Shown here one piece after another: positions 8,367 through 15,616 of a stretch of DNA of 64,000 bases. The translations under genes and the position numbers were made by a program. Source of the stretch: JALGWN01 sp964598025 (GTDB taxonomy: Bacteria; Arandabacterota; Arandabacteria; Arandabacterales; Arandabacteraceae); the NCBI GenBank assembly GCA_964598025.1, contig CAZRAU010000008.1, positions 1 through 64,000 on the forward strand, in the 5' to 3' direction. A model generated the notes under the pieces. The model saw only the letters and a list, made by a program, of their open reading frames with translations. It was not told where the DNA came from and did not search any database. The stretch's first letter is position 1. Every line of letters starts with the position of its first letter.

Positions 8367-8430
8367 CCGATCTGCTTCCCCACCATGTCTCCAGGGGGAG
8401 GATCGACCGGCTACCTCAGCCTCAGTTGCG

Positions 8431-8662
8431 TTATGCGTCCTGATCACCCAGGAGGAATTCCCGCACGTCGACACGCCGTGAATCCTCGGGGATGTCCGCT
8501 GTCTTTCCCGTCGCCCACTCAAGAACCTCATCGGGGATCTTCGCCAGTTGCAACTTCTCTACTCTGAAGCTCAAGTCAAGGGGCAGTTCCCTCGCCTGCT
8601 GCAAAACCTCCTCATACCGCTTTCTATCGAAATCAATCTCACGCGGGTTGGTTAAGACGCAT
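8431..8662 (-). CDS. Small hypothetical protein, start codon out of frame (possible frameshift)
   Basis: On the minus strand a clean frame of about 74 codons reads VLTNPREIDFDRKRYEEVLQ and continues, highly charged and helical, through EKLQLAKIPDEVLEWATGK and DSRRVDVREFLLGDQDA to a TAA at 8431. Its composition looks like a real protein. There is no in-frame ATG, GTG or TTG at the front. The ATG at 8662, which has an excellent Shine-Dalgarno (GGGAGGG, 5 bp upstream), is one base out of frame and would stop after seven codons. Removing one base right after that ATG gives M-VLTNPREIDF. Either a sequencing error or a recent frameshift is likely. It lies 36 bp downstream of the CPBP protease gene on the same strand. 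No family is recognised. Confidence 0.55.
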
Positions 8663-8698
8663 GGTAACCCTCCCGCACCCGACTCCGAACGCCCTGCA

Positions 8699-9466
8699 CT
8701 AGTCCAGCACTAACAGCGGTATCACCAGGTATGCCACTGCGTTGTTCATCAGATGCAACAGCACGCACGCATACACGTTGCGGAACTTGATATAGAGATA
8801 GGCCAGAATAAGGGCTCCGAAGAAGATGTACACCGCAAGGCCAAGACCGATTCCCACATGAATGCTCGCGAAGACGAGCGCGGAGAGAACGGCCGCGACA
8901 GGTGCCCGCGTGCGTTCCAGCAGAGCCTGCAGAACGTACCCCCTGTAGATCATCTCCTCGGCGAGTGGGGCGACAACCAGGGTGGCCACCACCACTATCA
9001 GCAGTCGTGTCGGGGAATCCAGCCTGAGGAAGTCGCCCTGATTCCAGAACATCGGGATTCCGACGAGACCCAGAAGTTTCTCGATCGCGTAGTAGAGCCA
9101 GAATGCGACGAACCAACCGCCCACGGCGTGAAGCGCAGCCTGCATGGTCAAGCGCCCTCGAAATCCTATGTCGCGGATGCTGAGGCCTCGCCTCTTCACA
9201 AGCAGAATGAGCAGCAATGCCGCGACCCCTTGTCCAACGGTGTAGACCAGAAAGGCGAATCGCCCGGTGTCCCCGAAGAGCCTCTCGATCATCGGAGTGG
9301 GGTTGCCCCTAGCCGCGAAACCGAAGGCAACGAACCCTAAGACCGTGAAGGCCAGCGCCAGCCATGCCAACCAGATCCACCCCAGACTGAGCGTGCGCTG
9401 ACTGAGGTTGCGTCCTTCGACTTCGTCCACCTCCATTCGAGTAGAGAGATGGCAGCCTGACGTCAT
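8699..9466 (-). CDS. CPBP-family intramembrane metalloprotease
   Basis: CPBP (CAAX protease/bacteriocin-processing, formerly Abi) proteins are membrane-embedded metalloproteases related to Rce1. All three family motifs are present: EEMIYRGYVLQ (EExxxR), FASIHVG (FxxxH) and HLMNNAVAY (HxxxN). About eight hydrophobic segments surround them in a 255-residue protein. Two starts are possible, ATG 9466 and ATG 9436 (MEVDEVEG); neither has a good ribosome site. The substrate cannot be inferred. The possible downstream partner is the small charged protein at 8431-8662. Confidence 0.9.
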   Translation of the reverse strand: MTSGCHLSTRMEVDEVEGRNLSQRTLSLGWIWLAWLALAFTVLGFVAFGFAARGNPTPMIERLFGDTGRFAFLVYTVGQGVAALLLILLVKRRGLSIRDIGFRGRLTMQAALHAVGGWFVAFWLYYAIEKLLGLVGIPMFWNQGDFLRLDSPTRLLIVVVATLVVAPLAEEMIYRGYVLQALLERTRAPVAAVLSALVFASIHVGIGLGLAVYIFFGALILAYLYIKFRNVYACVLLHLMNNAVAYLVIPLLVLD

Positions 9467-9526
9467 TCATGAGGGTCGAGGTGCCGCCCGGGCACCGAGT
9501 GACCTCCAAGTGATGGTCAGGCGGTC

Positions 9527-10084
9527 CTACCATTCCTTTGCAATGCTCAGGCCGTACGTTCCCTGTCCTGCTGTCAGGGCAACTGAGAACCCGTTGCAGC
9601 GCGCGGTAAAAAAGTACGAACTCAGAATGCCGATTGCTGCTCCAGCGGAAACATCAACTATGTCATGCTTGTCGGCTTCTCCTTCGATTCGAGACCAGGC
9701 GACATATGCGGCGCCAAGGTAGGCCGGTATGCTATACTCCCATCCATACCTCCTGTGAATGAACGCGGCCCCCTGGAATGAAACCGCCGTGTGGCCTGAG
9801 GGGAAAGACCGGTCGCCGTGATTCTCTGGTCTGGCTTTTGTCACGGTATACTTGAGTGCATAAGCAATTCCAAGAGTAGTGAAGAATGACTTGTAGAATT
9901 GGATTCTGCCCTCGTCATCGTCTATTGCGAATGTCGCCATGTAGGCAGAAGCTGGAATCAGGATCTGAACGATATCTCCGGCTCTTTCCGTGCCGCTTTC
10001 GCTTAGTGCATCCGGTATGCAAGGGAAGAATACGAGAATGGCTAACGCCAACATGATTCTGGCTGATACCGGAAGAACAACCAT
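9527..10084 (-). CDS. PAP2-family phosphatase, exported
   Basis: PAP2 enzymes remove phosphate from lipid or other phosphomonoesters and diphosphates using a catalytic histidine. The conserved triplet is present: KYTVTKARP (KxxxxxxRP), PSGH, and SRIEGEADKHDIVD (SRxxxxxHxxxD). The N-terminus has a hydrophobic stretch (IMLALAILVFFPCIPDAL) that could be a signal peptide, so the active site would face the periplasm. At 185 residues it is a compact member. Possible substrates include undecaprenyl diphosphate or phosphatidylglycerol phosphate, which cannot be distinguished here. Confidence 0.88.
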   Translation of the reverse strand: MVVLPVSARIMLALAILVFFPCIPDALSESGTERAGDIVQILIPASAYMATFAIDDDEGRIQFYKSFFTTLGIAYALKYTVTKARPENHGDRSFPSGHTAVSFQGAAFIHRRYGWEYSIPAYLGAAYVAWSRIEGEADKHDIVDVSAGAAIGILSSYFFTARCNGFSVALTAGQGTYGLSIAKEW

Positions 10085-10659
10085 AATCTCTTATTCTCTC
10101 TGCCTAAGCACGGTACATGCCGATCCGGACAACTACATCACGTATGGCTGCCTGCAGGCATGGACCTCAGCAACCCACTGTTTTCGAATAGCCCAAAGTC
10201 AGCCGGTTGTCAACAAGTTTGCCGATGCAACGCGCTGTGCCGTCTCCGTGTGGCCGCGGGTCGGGCAGTTCAGTATCTGTAACGGTTGACGGGCCTGTTG
10301 ATACAAGATGCCGGCCTCGGTAATCTGTTTACCGGAGCCGCCCTCCCGCAGACAAGAGGTGCTCGGAGTGCTACGGACTCCATATCATCCAGGTAGGTCC
10401 GGAGTTAAGGTGGAACGGTATGGCGGGCAACGAACCGGTAAACATGTTGACAAGTGCTTGATCTTACGCTAATTCGAGAGAGTGCGCTGTCGAGCTTTGT
10501 CCGGGCGGCTGGATTGTCCCATAGCAAAGGGCTATCTGACCAGCCGGTCACGCCGGCAAGTGCTCTTGGCACGGATTCTGCGAAACGCCGATTCGGCGCC
10601 AAGTCGGCTTCCACCGGAGGCGCTCGCAGCTTATTTCGACCTTAACCGGGAGTTGTGCC
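10085..10659. other. 575-bp intergenic region between divergent genes
   Basis: I see no convincing coding frame and no RNA gene in this stretch. It contains a candidate minus-strand promoter for the PAP2 gene (10185-10213) and a TTGACA at 10447-10452 whose downstream -10 (TAATTC) is poor and which lies 200 bp from the next gene. Confidence 0.6.
10185..10213 (-). promoter_or_regulatory. Candidate promoter for the PAP2 gene
   Basis: On the minus strand there is -35 TTGACA (10213-10208), a 17-bp spacer and -10 TATTCG (10190-10185), about 100 bp before the PAP2 ATG. The -35 is perfect and the -10 weak. Confidence 0.35.
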
Positions 10660-11034
10660 GTGGATGAAGAAGAATGCTACAGATGGGGCGAGCTGTTCAC
10701 AAGGGACTGGGATTCACTTGCATCCGGCATGTCTGCGCGGGCGCATACAATGGGTTTGACCCAAGAGGAGAAGAACGGCACGCTGATTTGGAGAAAGGGT
10801 CCGAACGAACACTGCAGGTGGGTTTTCGTAGAAGACCCGTCGGAGGTGGAACGTATCAGAGCGGTTTATTCAAGCGATGAGAATACCCAGAGCCCCAGCT
10901 GTTTTGTTGTGGTGAGACAGCCCGATCCCAGTGAGACCCGTGGAGATGTGGTCTTTGACATCTTCAGACTGAGTCCGCAGAGCTACTTGTGGCATTTTAA
11001 TCGGGTCTACACACCGTCGAAGAAATCGAGCTGA
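10660..11034 (+). CDS. Hypothetical protein
   Basis: A 124-residue soluble protein starting at GTG 10660, right after an AG-poor leader; the start is uncertain. Visible features are an acidic N-terminus (MDEEECYRWGELF), a segment LIWRKGPNEHCRWVFVEDPS, and a strand-rich C-terminus (CFVVVRQPDPSETRGDVVFD). There is no signal peptide or membrane segment. Codon third positions look coding-like. I do not recognise a family, and the genes around it give no functional clue. Confidence 0.55.
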   Translation: MDEEECYRWGELFTRDWDSLASGMSARAHTMGLTQEEKNGTLIWRKGPNEHCRWVFVEDPSEVERIRAVYSSDENTQSPSCFVVVRQPDPSETRGDVVFDIFRLSPQSYLWHFNRVYTPSKKSS

Positions 11035-11098
11035 CGGGAGCGCGGGCATGCCGTTGGGCGAATGGTCAATTGGTTGTGCCGGACGACGATGTAACGTC

Positions 11099-11127
11099 TT
11101 GACGTTGAAACGGGTTTGCGCTGTAGT
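11099..11127 (+). promoter_or_regulatory. Candidate promoter upstream of the 53-residue membrane protein
   Basis: TTGACG (11099-11104), a 17-bp spacer and TGTAGT (11122-11127), 115 bp before the ATG at 11242. Each hexamer keeps four or five consensus bases. Confidence 0.3.
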
Positions 11128-11241
11128 GACTTCATGGGTGACCGGAACAGGAGAGCGACAATCCACTTCGGTCACGATATTGATCTCGTGCTGTGTCTCA
11201 GGGCGGCTGGAACAAACCACTCGGTAACGTGAGAAGAAGAA

Positions 11242-11403
11242 ATGAAGAAGCTCTGCATCTTCATTGGGATGAGCGTCGTCGGCTGGGTCGGCTGGTGGCT
11301 TGGAGCCAAGATTGGTTTGACGGCAGCCTTCGTCCTGAGCAGCATGGGCAGCATGGTGGGCGTCTATCTCGGCTGGCGCCTCTACCGGGGTTATTTCGGC
11401 TGA
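11242..11403 (+). CDS. 53-residue two-helix membrane protein
   Basis: A short gene with an ATG at 11242 and a purine-rich leader (GAGAAGAAGAA). The protein begins MKKLCIFIGMSVVGWVGWWL and has two hydrophobic helices, the first ending in GWWLGAKIG and the second (FVLSSMGSMVGVYLGWRL) followed by a basic C-terminus (YRGYFG). The pattern GWxGWWLG ... SSMGSMVGVYLGWR is glycine-rich, as in small helical hairpins that oligomerise. I recall similar very small proteins in other bacterial genomes but cannot name a family or function. Confidence 0.75.
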   Translation: MKKLCIFIGMSVVGWVGWWLGAKIGLTAAFVLSSMGSMVGVYLGWRLYRGYFG

Positions 11404-11576
11404 CGGATGATGTGACTCATCAAGACGGACACCCCGGCAATCTCTGGCGGCACCGGGCGTATCACATACCGTTTGTGAGCGACTTCTTCGACAGGCTCCT
11501 TCTTGTTTCCGAGCAGCCCGGGCAGCCACCTCATTTGCTTCTCCTCTCTCTCTGAAGACACAACCTCAATGCTCAT
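11391..11576 (-). CDS. Possible small protein coupled to the MFS gene
   Basis: The ATG at 11576 overlaps the MFS stop codon as TAATG, a classic translational-coupling arrangement, and opens a 61-residue frame (MSIEVVSSEREEKQMRWLPG ...). An alternative internal ATG at 11534 has a good ribosome site (AGAGGAGAAG) and would give 47 residues. Codon composition is plausible. It converges on, and overlaps by 13 bp, the 53-residue membrane protein gene. No family is recognised and it may be fortuitous. Confidence 0.4.
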   Translation of the reverse strand: MSIEVVSSEREEKQMRWLPGLLGNKKEPVEEVAHKRYVIRPVPPEIAGVSVLMSHIIRQPK

Positions 11577-12907
11577 TATCGCTTTCTCATTCCCCGTCTC
11601 GGATCATGCTGCGTGTCCGGCCCCGCCGGGTTGTCCTGGGGATCGCCATCGCCGTATTGTCGCACTTCCGGATGTTTATCAAAGGAGAGGTAGCCCAGAG
11701 GCAGCCAGATCATGAGCCAGACGGCGAGGAGGCCTCCGAGGGCCCAGCGCTCGCCCACGAGGGCCGGGGCCAGGCCGGCAAGCCAGGCGGCCGTTAGGGC
11801 GGAGGTCTTCATCAGCATGTCGCGGACGGCGAAAACCGTGGCCTGCCTTCGTGCCGGGGTTTCCTCCTGAATGGCGGTCTCGCTGGACACGAACACAGGG
11901 CCGGCTGCAAAACCGGCCATGGCGACACCCAGACCCAGAAGCCAGAGGTTCCGGGTGACGGCCATGAGCGCCAAAGGCACGATGACCGCAGGGACCCAGG
12001 TTCTCATGATACCGGCCCTGTTGGTCCCGTGGAAGCGCGCGCCGGTGACCACACTCCCGGCGGCCATGCCGAGGCCTGCGATGCCGGCAATGAAACCGAC
12101 GTACATGGTCCCATCCGCATAACCCCGTTCCAGCATGGCGGCACCCAAGACAAACACTGTGGTGCCGGCGAGCACGAGTATGGCGGGAGACATCACTCCC
12201 AGCCTCACGGCAGCCGACCGCCTCATGATCCGGAGCGCCTCCTTGACGGTGGCGGCATAGGGGGAGCGAGAGGTCTCGGTAGGTCCATGGCCGGCGGCAG
12301 CCGGCCTTATGAACCCCAGTGCCGCAGCCGACACGAAGTAGGTGCCGGAATCGACGAACATGGCGACCCGCCAGCCTGCCTTGGCTGCGATGATGCCGCC
12401 TGCGAAGAACCCGGCGATGGATGCGACCGTTGCACCTATGGTGAGACCGGAGTTGGCTTTCATCAGGCGTCCGCGCGGCACTATCTCGCTTACTATGGCG
12501 CATCTTGCCGGCAGAAAGAAGAGGTTGGCGAAATAGAGTACGGCAACCATGCCATAGACCGTCCAGAGTGGGAGGGCGGGCCTCATGAAGGGTATGGCCA
12601 GAACGGCCAGGCCCCTTATGAGGTCTGTGACAATAAGGGTGCGCCTGCGGTTGGCCCGGTCCACATAGGCGCCCACGACCGGGCCCAAGATGAGGGAGGG
12701 CAGGGTGAAGGCAAGAAAGAGCTTGGACATCTCGAGCGTCGATCCCGCCTGGGAGAACCTCCCTGTCTCTTCCGCTATGAGCTCGACCAGTGCGATGTTG
12801 TTGAGCCGGTCGCCCAGAATCGAGACAATCTGCCCTGTGAGCAGGGCGAGGTAGGACACCGTGAAGAGCTTATAGTGAGTGGACGCTCTGGCGTTGGACA
12901 AGTTCAT
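11576..12907 (-). CDS. Major facilitator superfamily transporter
   Basis: A 443-residue permease with about twelve hydrophobic segments. MFS motif A lies between helices 2 and 3 (GPVVGAYVDRANRRRTL), the subgroup of EntS/drug-efflux-like MFS_3 proteins. The C-terminal 30 residues are hydrophilic and disordered (QYGDGDPQDNPAGPDTQHDP). Its ATG overlaps the end of the glycosyltransferase gene by 38 bp, so it is the third gene of the acyltransferase-glycosyltransferase operon and may export a product or glycolipid. That role is inferred from position. Confidence 0.88.
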   Translation of the reverse strand: MNLSNARASTHYKLFTVSYLALLTGQIVSILGDRLNNIALVELIAEETGRFSQAGSTLEMSKLFLAFTLPSLILGPVVGAYVDRANRRRTLIVTDLIRGLAVLAIPFMRPALPLWTVYGMVAVLYFANLFFLPARCAIVSEIVPRGRLMKANSGLTIGATVASIAGFFAGGIIAAKAGWRVAMFVDSGTYFVSAAALGFIRPAAAGHGPTETSRSPYAATVKEALRIMRRSAAVRLGVMSPAILVLAGTTVFVLGAAMLERGYADGTMYVGFIAGIAGLGMAAGSVVTGARFHGTNRAGIMRTWVPAVIVPLALMAVTRNLWLLGLGVAMAGFAAGPVFVSSETAIQEETPARRQATVFAVRDMLMKTSALTAAWLAGLAPALVGERWALGGLLAVWLMIWLPLGYLSFDKHPEVRQYGDGDPQDNPAGPDTQHDPRRGMRKR

Positions 12908-14030
12908 TGGCTGCCTTCGGCGCGGATCTCCTCAGTGCATCATGGTACACCGCAGCTACGGCCCCGGCGATGCCGCCCCAATCGAAGCGGCGGGCCTTCT
13001 CCCGGCCTCTGAGGCCCATCGCCCTGCGTCGTGCTTGGTCCCGGATAAGGAGCTGGAGGGCCTCTGCCAGCGCGGAGGTGTCGCCCCGGGGCACAAGAAG
13101 CCCGTCTGCTCCGTGCTCGACCACATCCCTGTAGCCGGCGATATCGGTGCCGACAATGGGTTTGCCCGCCGCCATGGCCTCGAGCAATACGATGCCGAAA
13201 CTCTCGCTTCCCCGGGGCACCGAACAGAACACGTCTGAGGCGGCGAAGTAAGCCGGCAGATCGCCCGGCGGAACCTCGCCGCAAAACCGAACGGCATCAC
13301 CCAACGGCAAGGCCATGAGCCGGCAGACAGGTTTCGTAAGTCCCGATCCTACCAGCAAGAGCCGAGCAGCGGGACAGGTCTTGAGCACGCGCCTGAAGCC
13401 CGAGATGAGCCACGGGACGTTTTTTCTCACATCGAAACGCCCCACGAAGAGCACCGTCGGACGCCCGTCATCACGCAACGACGGCCCCGGCGGATCTTGA
13501 AACCTATCGAAGCAGACACCATTGGGAATCACGGTGTAATCGCCGGGGAAGTACCTCACTGCAAATCTCCGGGCGGCCTCCGAGACCGCTATCCGCGCAT
13601 CCAGCCGGGAGGCGTACTTGCCTAGACGGCCGGAGAAGACCTCGTATGCGGGCGAGACCCCGGCACACATGTGAAAGGTGCCCACCACCGGCACATCCAC
13701 GCGGCTCGAGGCCATGAGCGCCATGAGCGGCAGCGTGGGTTCGAGGGGGCAGTGTATGTGGACAAGATCGAAGCCCTCACTGCGGAACATGTCGCGGAAG
13801 TGTCCGCGAAGCCCGATCCCCAGGGTGACATTGACCAGGGCGCCGTTCATGGGAATGACGGCATTCCGTCCCACCCTGATAACGTCACTTTCATGCTTCG
13901 ACGGCGGGCCGGAGGTTACAATCGTGACATTATGGCCGCGGTCCCTAAGCGCCGCACTCAGGTAATGTACGTGCTCGGTGACACCGCCCACTCGCGGATA
14001 GTAAGATTGGGTCACCATGCCGATCTTCAC
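12870..14030 (-). CDS. GT4-family glycosyltransferase (PimA-like)
   Basis: The start is GTG 14030, which overlaps the stop of the acyltransferase gene (GTGA) and gives the normal N-terminus MKIGMVTQSYYPRVGGVTEH; the longer upstream reading runs through the neighbour. The 386-residue protein has the GT-B fold: N-terminal GGVTEHV loop, the linker HIHCPLEPTLP, VGRFDVRKN at the start of the C-terminal Rossmann domain, and the E-x7-E nucleotide-sugar motif (ESFGIVLLE) with AMAAGKPIVGT. PimA, the mannosyltransferase that acts on phosphatidylinositol, is the closest familiar type and also neighbours an acyltransferase. The true donor and acceptor are unknown. Confidence 0.9.
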   Translation of the reverse strand: MKIGMVTQSYYPRVGGVTEHVHYLSAALRDRGHNVTIVTSGPPSKHESDVIRVGRNAVIPMNGALVNVTLGIGLRGHFRDMFRSEGFDLVHIHCPLEPTLPLMALMASSRVDVPVVGTFHMCAGVSPAYEVFSGRLGKYASRLDARIAVSEAARRFAVRYFPGDYTVIPNGVCFDRFQDPPGPSLRDDGRPTVLFVGRFDVRKNVPWLISGFRRVLKTCPAARLLLVGSGLTKPVCRLMALPLGDAVRFCGEVPPGDLPAYFAASDVFCSVPRGSESFGIVLLEAMAAGKPIVGTDIAGYRDVVEHGADGLLVPRGDTSALAEALQLLIRDQARRRAMGLRGREKARRFDWGGIAGAVAAVYHDALRRSAPKAANELVQRQSVHSL

Positions 14031-14878
14031 GGGCGAGCCTCCCAGAATGGCCGGAACATGCACCACTGCTCCGGGTAGCGTTTGATATAGGCCTCGACCA
14101 CTTCGACTATCATGCGGGTGATGCCTGCTTCATCACAGCCCCTGGTAGGTATCTCATCCTCTATGACTATGTTGATTCTTCGCCTCCCCGTCCTTACGGC
14201 AAAGGCCGGCAGGACAGCCGAGCCGGTTCTCACGGCCAGGGCCGCGGGTCCGGTCGGAAAGCACGCCTTGCGGGCGAAGAAATCCACCTTGATGCCTCCC
14301 ACAAACTGGTCCCCGTCGATGTGAAGAGCGACCACTTCGCCGCGGGCCAGGGCTTTCATGATTCGCCTGAGGCCGGTTGTTGATGATACCACATCTATGC
14401 CGAGGTCCTGCTTGATTTTCTTGACGAAAGGCGAAAGTGCCGGGGAGAACTGCACTCCCGCAACGGTGGTTATGGCGTAACCCATGACGGCAAGAGCCGC
14501 GCCGCCGAGCTCCCAGCTCCCGAGGTGGGCCGTTACCAGGACCACACCCCTGCCTGAGGCCAGAGCGGCGTCCAGTTTGGCTTTGCCCGTGATGTCGACC
14601 ATCTCGATCAGGCTGCCGGGACCGAGGTACGGCAGCCTGAAGGTATCGACCACGTTTCTACCGAAATTGAGCATGAGCCGGAAGCCCGTTTTTCCGAAAG
14701 CGGCCTGGCTGAGACCGAGGGCCGTGCCGAGATTGTCGGCTATCACGCGCCGCCTGCCGCGGGACAGCAGGAAAAAAGCCCCGGCGAGCGTCTCACCTAT
14801 CAGGTAGGAGAGACGTGATGGCAGCAATCGGGCCGCCATGGAAAGAAGGTGATAGCCTATGCTCGTGTGGAAGTTCAT
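14027..14878 (-). CDS. Lysophospholipid/lipid A-type acyltransferase (LpxL/PatA-like)
   Basis: LpxL/HtrB and PatA-type enzymes transfer an acyl chain to lipid A or to phosphatidylinositol mannosides. The 283-residue protein has an N-terminal hydrophobic anchor (about 24-38), the catalytic H-x4-E motif HLGSWE (H118, E123), the DGDQFVGG region and a C-terminal QWCMFRPFW, all typical of the family. It is first in a three-gene operon with a PimA-like glycosyltransferase and an MFS permease. That pairing suggests synthesis of an acylated glycolipid. The ATG lies only about 11 bp after a good -10 box, so the message may be leaderless. Confidence 0.9.
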   Translation of the reverse strand: MNFHTSIGYHLLSMAARLLPSRLSYLIGETLAGAFFLLSRGRRRVIADNLGTALGLSQAAFGKTGFRLMLNFGRNVVDTFRLPYLGPGSLIEMVDITGKAKLDAALASGRGVVLVTAHLGSWELGGAALAVMGYAITTVAGVQFSPALSPFVKKIKQDLGIDVVSSTTGLRRIMKALARGEVVALHIDGDQFVGGIKVDFFARKACFPTGPAALAVRTGSAVLPAFAVRTGRRRINIVIEDEIPTRGCDEAGITRMIVEVVEAYIKRYPEQWCMFRPFWEARP

Positions 14879-14889
14879 GTCCGATTGGC

Positions 14890-14918
14890 TTAATAAGCCA
14901 GTTGGCGGATTTTGTCAA
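14890..14918 (-). promoter_or_regulatory. Promoter for the acyltransferase operon
   Basis: Minus strand: TTGACA (14918-14913), a 17-bp spacer and TATTAA (14895-14890). The expected start site is near 14883, about 5 bases before the ATG at 14878, which leaves no room for a Shine-Dalgarno sequence. Confidence 0.6.
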
Positions 14919-14948
14919 GGCTCACCGTAATTTGCAGTCATTTGCAAC

Positions 14949-14978
14949 TTGACAGGAGAGTTTGGGCGCGGCTAACCT
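14949..14978 (+). promoter_or_regulatory. Candidate promoter for the 14995 gene
   Basis: TTGACA (14949-14954) with an 18-bp spacer to TAACCT (14973-14978), divergent from the acyltransferase promoter. Two direct TTTGCA copies (14931 and 14941 region) lie between the two promoters and could be a shared regulatory site. Confidence 0.4.
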
Positions 14979-14994
14979 GTGCCGGGGGTCTGAT

Positions 14995-15408
14995 ATGGCC
15001 AAAGAGAAGATAGTGCGATGCACCGTGAGCAAGCAAACCAATGGGGAGCTGTGCGAGTCCGTCAGATACGTGCCTCTTGAGGTCTTCGATCTCTGGAACT
15101 CGCTGATGACCCGGGAACACAGCTTCGATGTACAGGTCGATTGCACGTCTTTGTGGTTCGACATAGACGGCGATCCGCACGTGAATTACGCGGAAACCAA
15201 CTATGAGTCCGTAGTGAGATTGTCCCTCTGGGTTTACTCGGAGACCGACGGCATGTTCCGCAGAATCACCAGATACTTCCCGCTGGAGGCTTACGAGGAG
15301 ATCAGACCGCGCTTCCTCTCGCACTATGATGAGTATTTCAACGGAGCCAAGTTCCCTCCTCGAATCGAAGAGACCCGCGGGGTATGGCTCAAGCGCAAAG
15401 AGACCTGA
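14995..15408 (+). CDS. Hypothetical protein
   Basis: A 137-residue soluble protein. The ATG at 14995 has GGGGGT a few bases upstream; a GTG at 14962 lies within the promoter and is rejected. The sequence opens MAKEKIVRCTVSKQTNGELC and has mixed alpha/beta character with many aromatic residues (LWFDIDGDPHVNYAETNYES, RRITRYFPLEAYEEIRPRFL). There is no signal peptide, metal-binding cluster or membrane segment. I do not recognise the family. It stands alone between divergent and downstream promoters, so it is probably monocistronic. Confidence 0.75.
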   Translation: MAKEKIVRCTVSKQTNGELCESVRYVPLEVFDLWNSLMTREHSFDVQVDCTSLWFDIDGDPHVNYAETNYESVVRLSLWVYSETDGMFRRITRYFPLEAYEEIRPRFLSHYDEYFNGAKFPPRIEETRGVWLKRKET

Positions 15409-15547
15409 TTCGATTGCAAATTGCGGAGTATGTTGCTCAGTGCAACACCCGCTACCCCCCGCTGATCCTCGCTTTTTGCATGCCCGGCTATCGCTTCGGC
15501 AATCAATCGTCTACTCTTGCCTGAATCACGCCACCGGTCGCCGGTCG

Positions 15548-15564
15548 CTGGCATACTTGTTGCA
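15548..15564 (+). promoter_or_regulatory. Sigma-54-type (-24/-12) promoter upstream of the MglA-like gene
   Basis: CTGGCATACTTGTTGCA matches YTGGCAYR-N4-TTGCW with the required spacing between the GG and GC elements. It lies 53 bp before the ATG at 15617; transcription would begin near 15575. No sigma-54 activator gene is nearby. Confidence 0.6.
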
Positions 15565-15616
15565 AACATAACGCGGGCAGAGGGTAGAGAAACCGCAGAC
15601 TGGGGAGGTCAGGTTC

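Noticed and set aside
10447..10475. TTGACA with TAATTC as a promoter for the 10660 gene
   Set aside because: The -10 matches only two consensus bases and the distance to the gene is about 185 bp.
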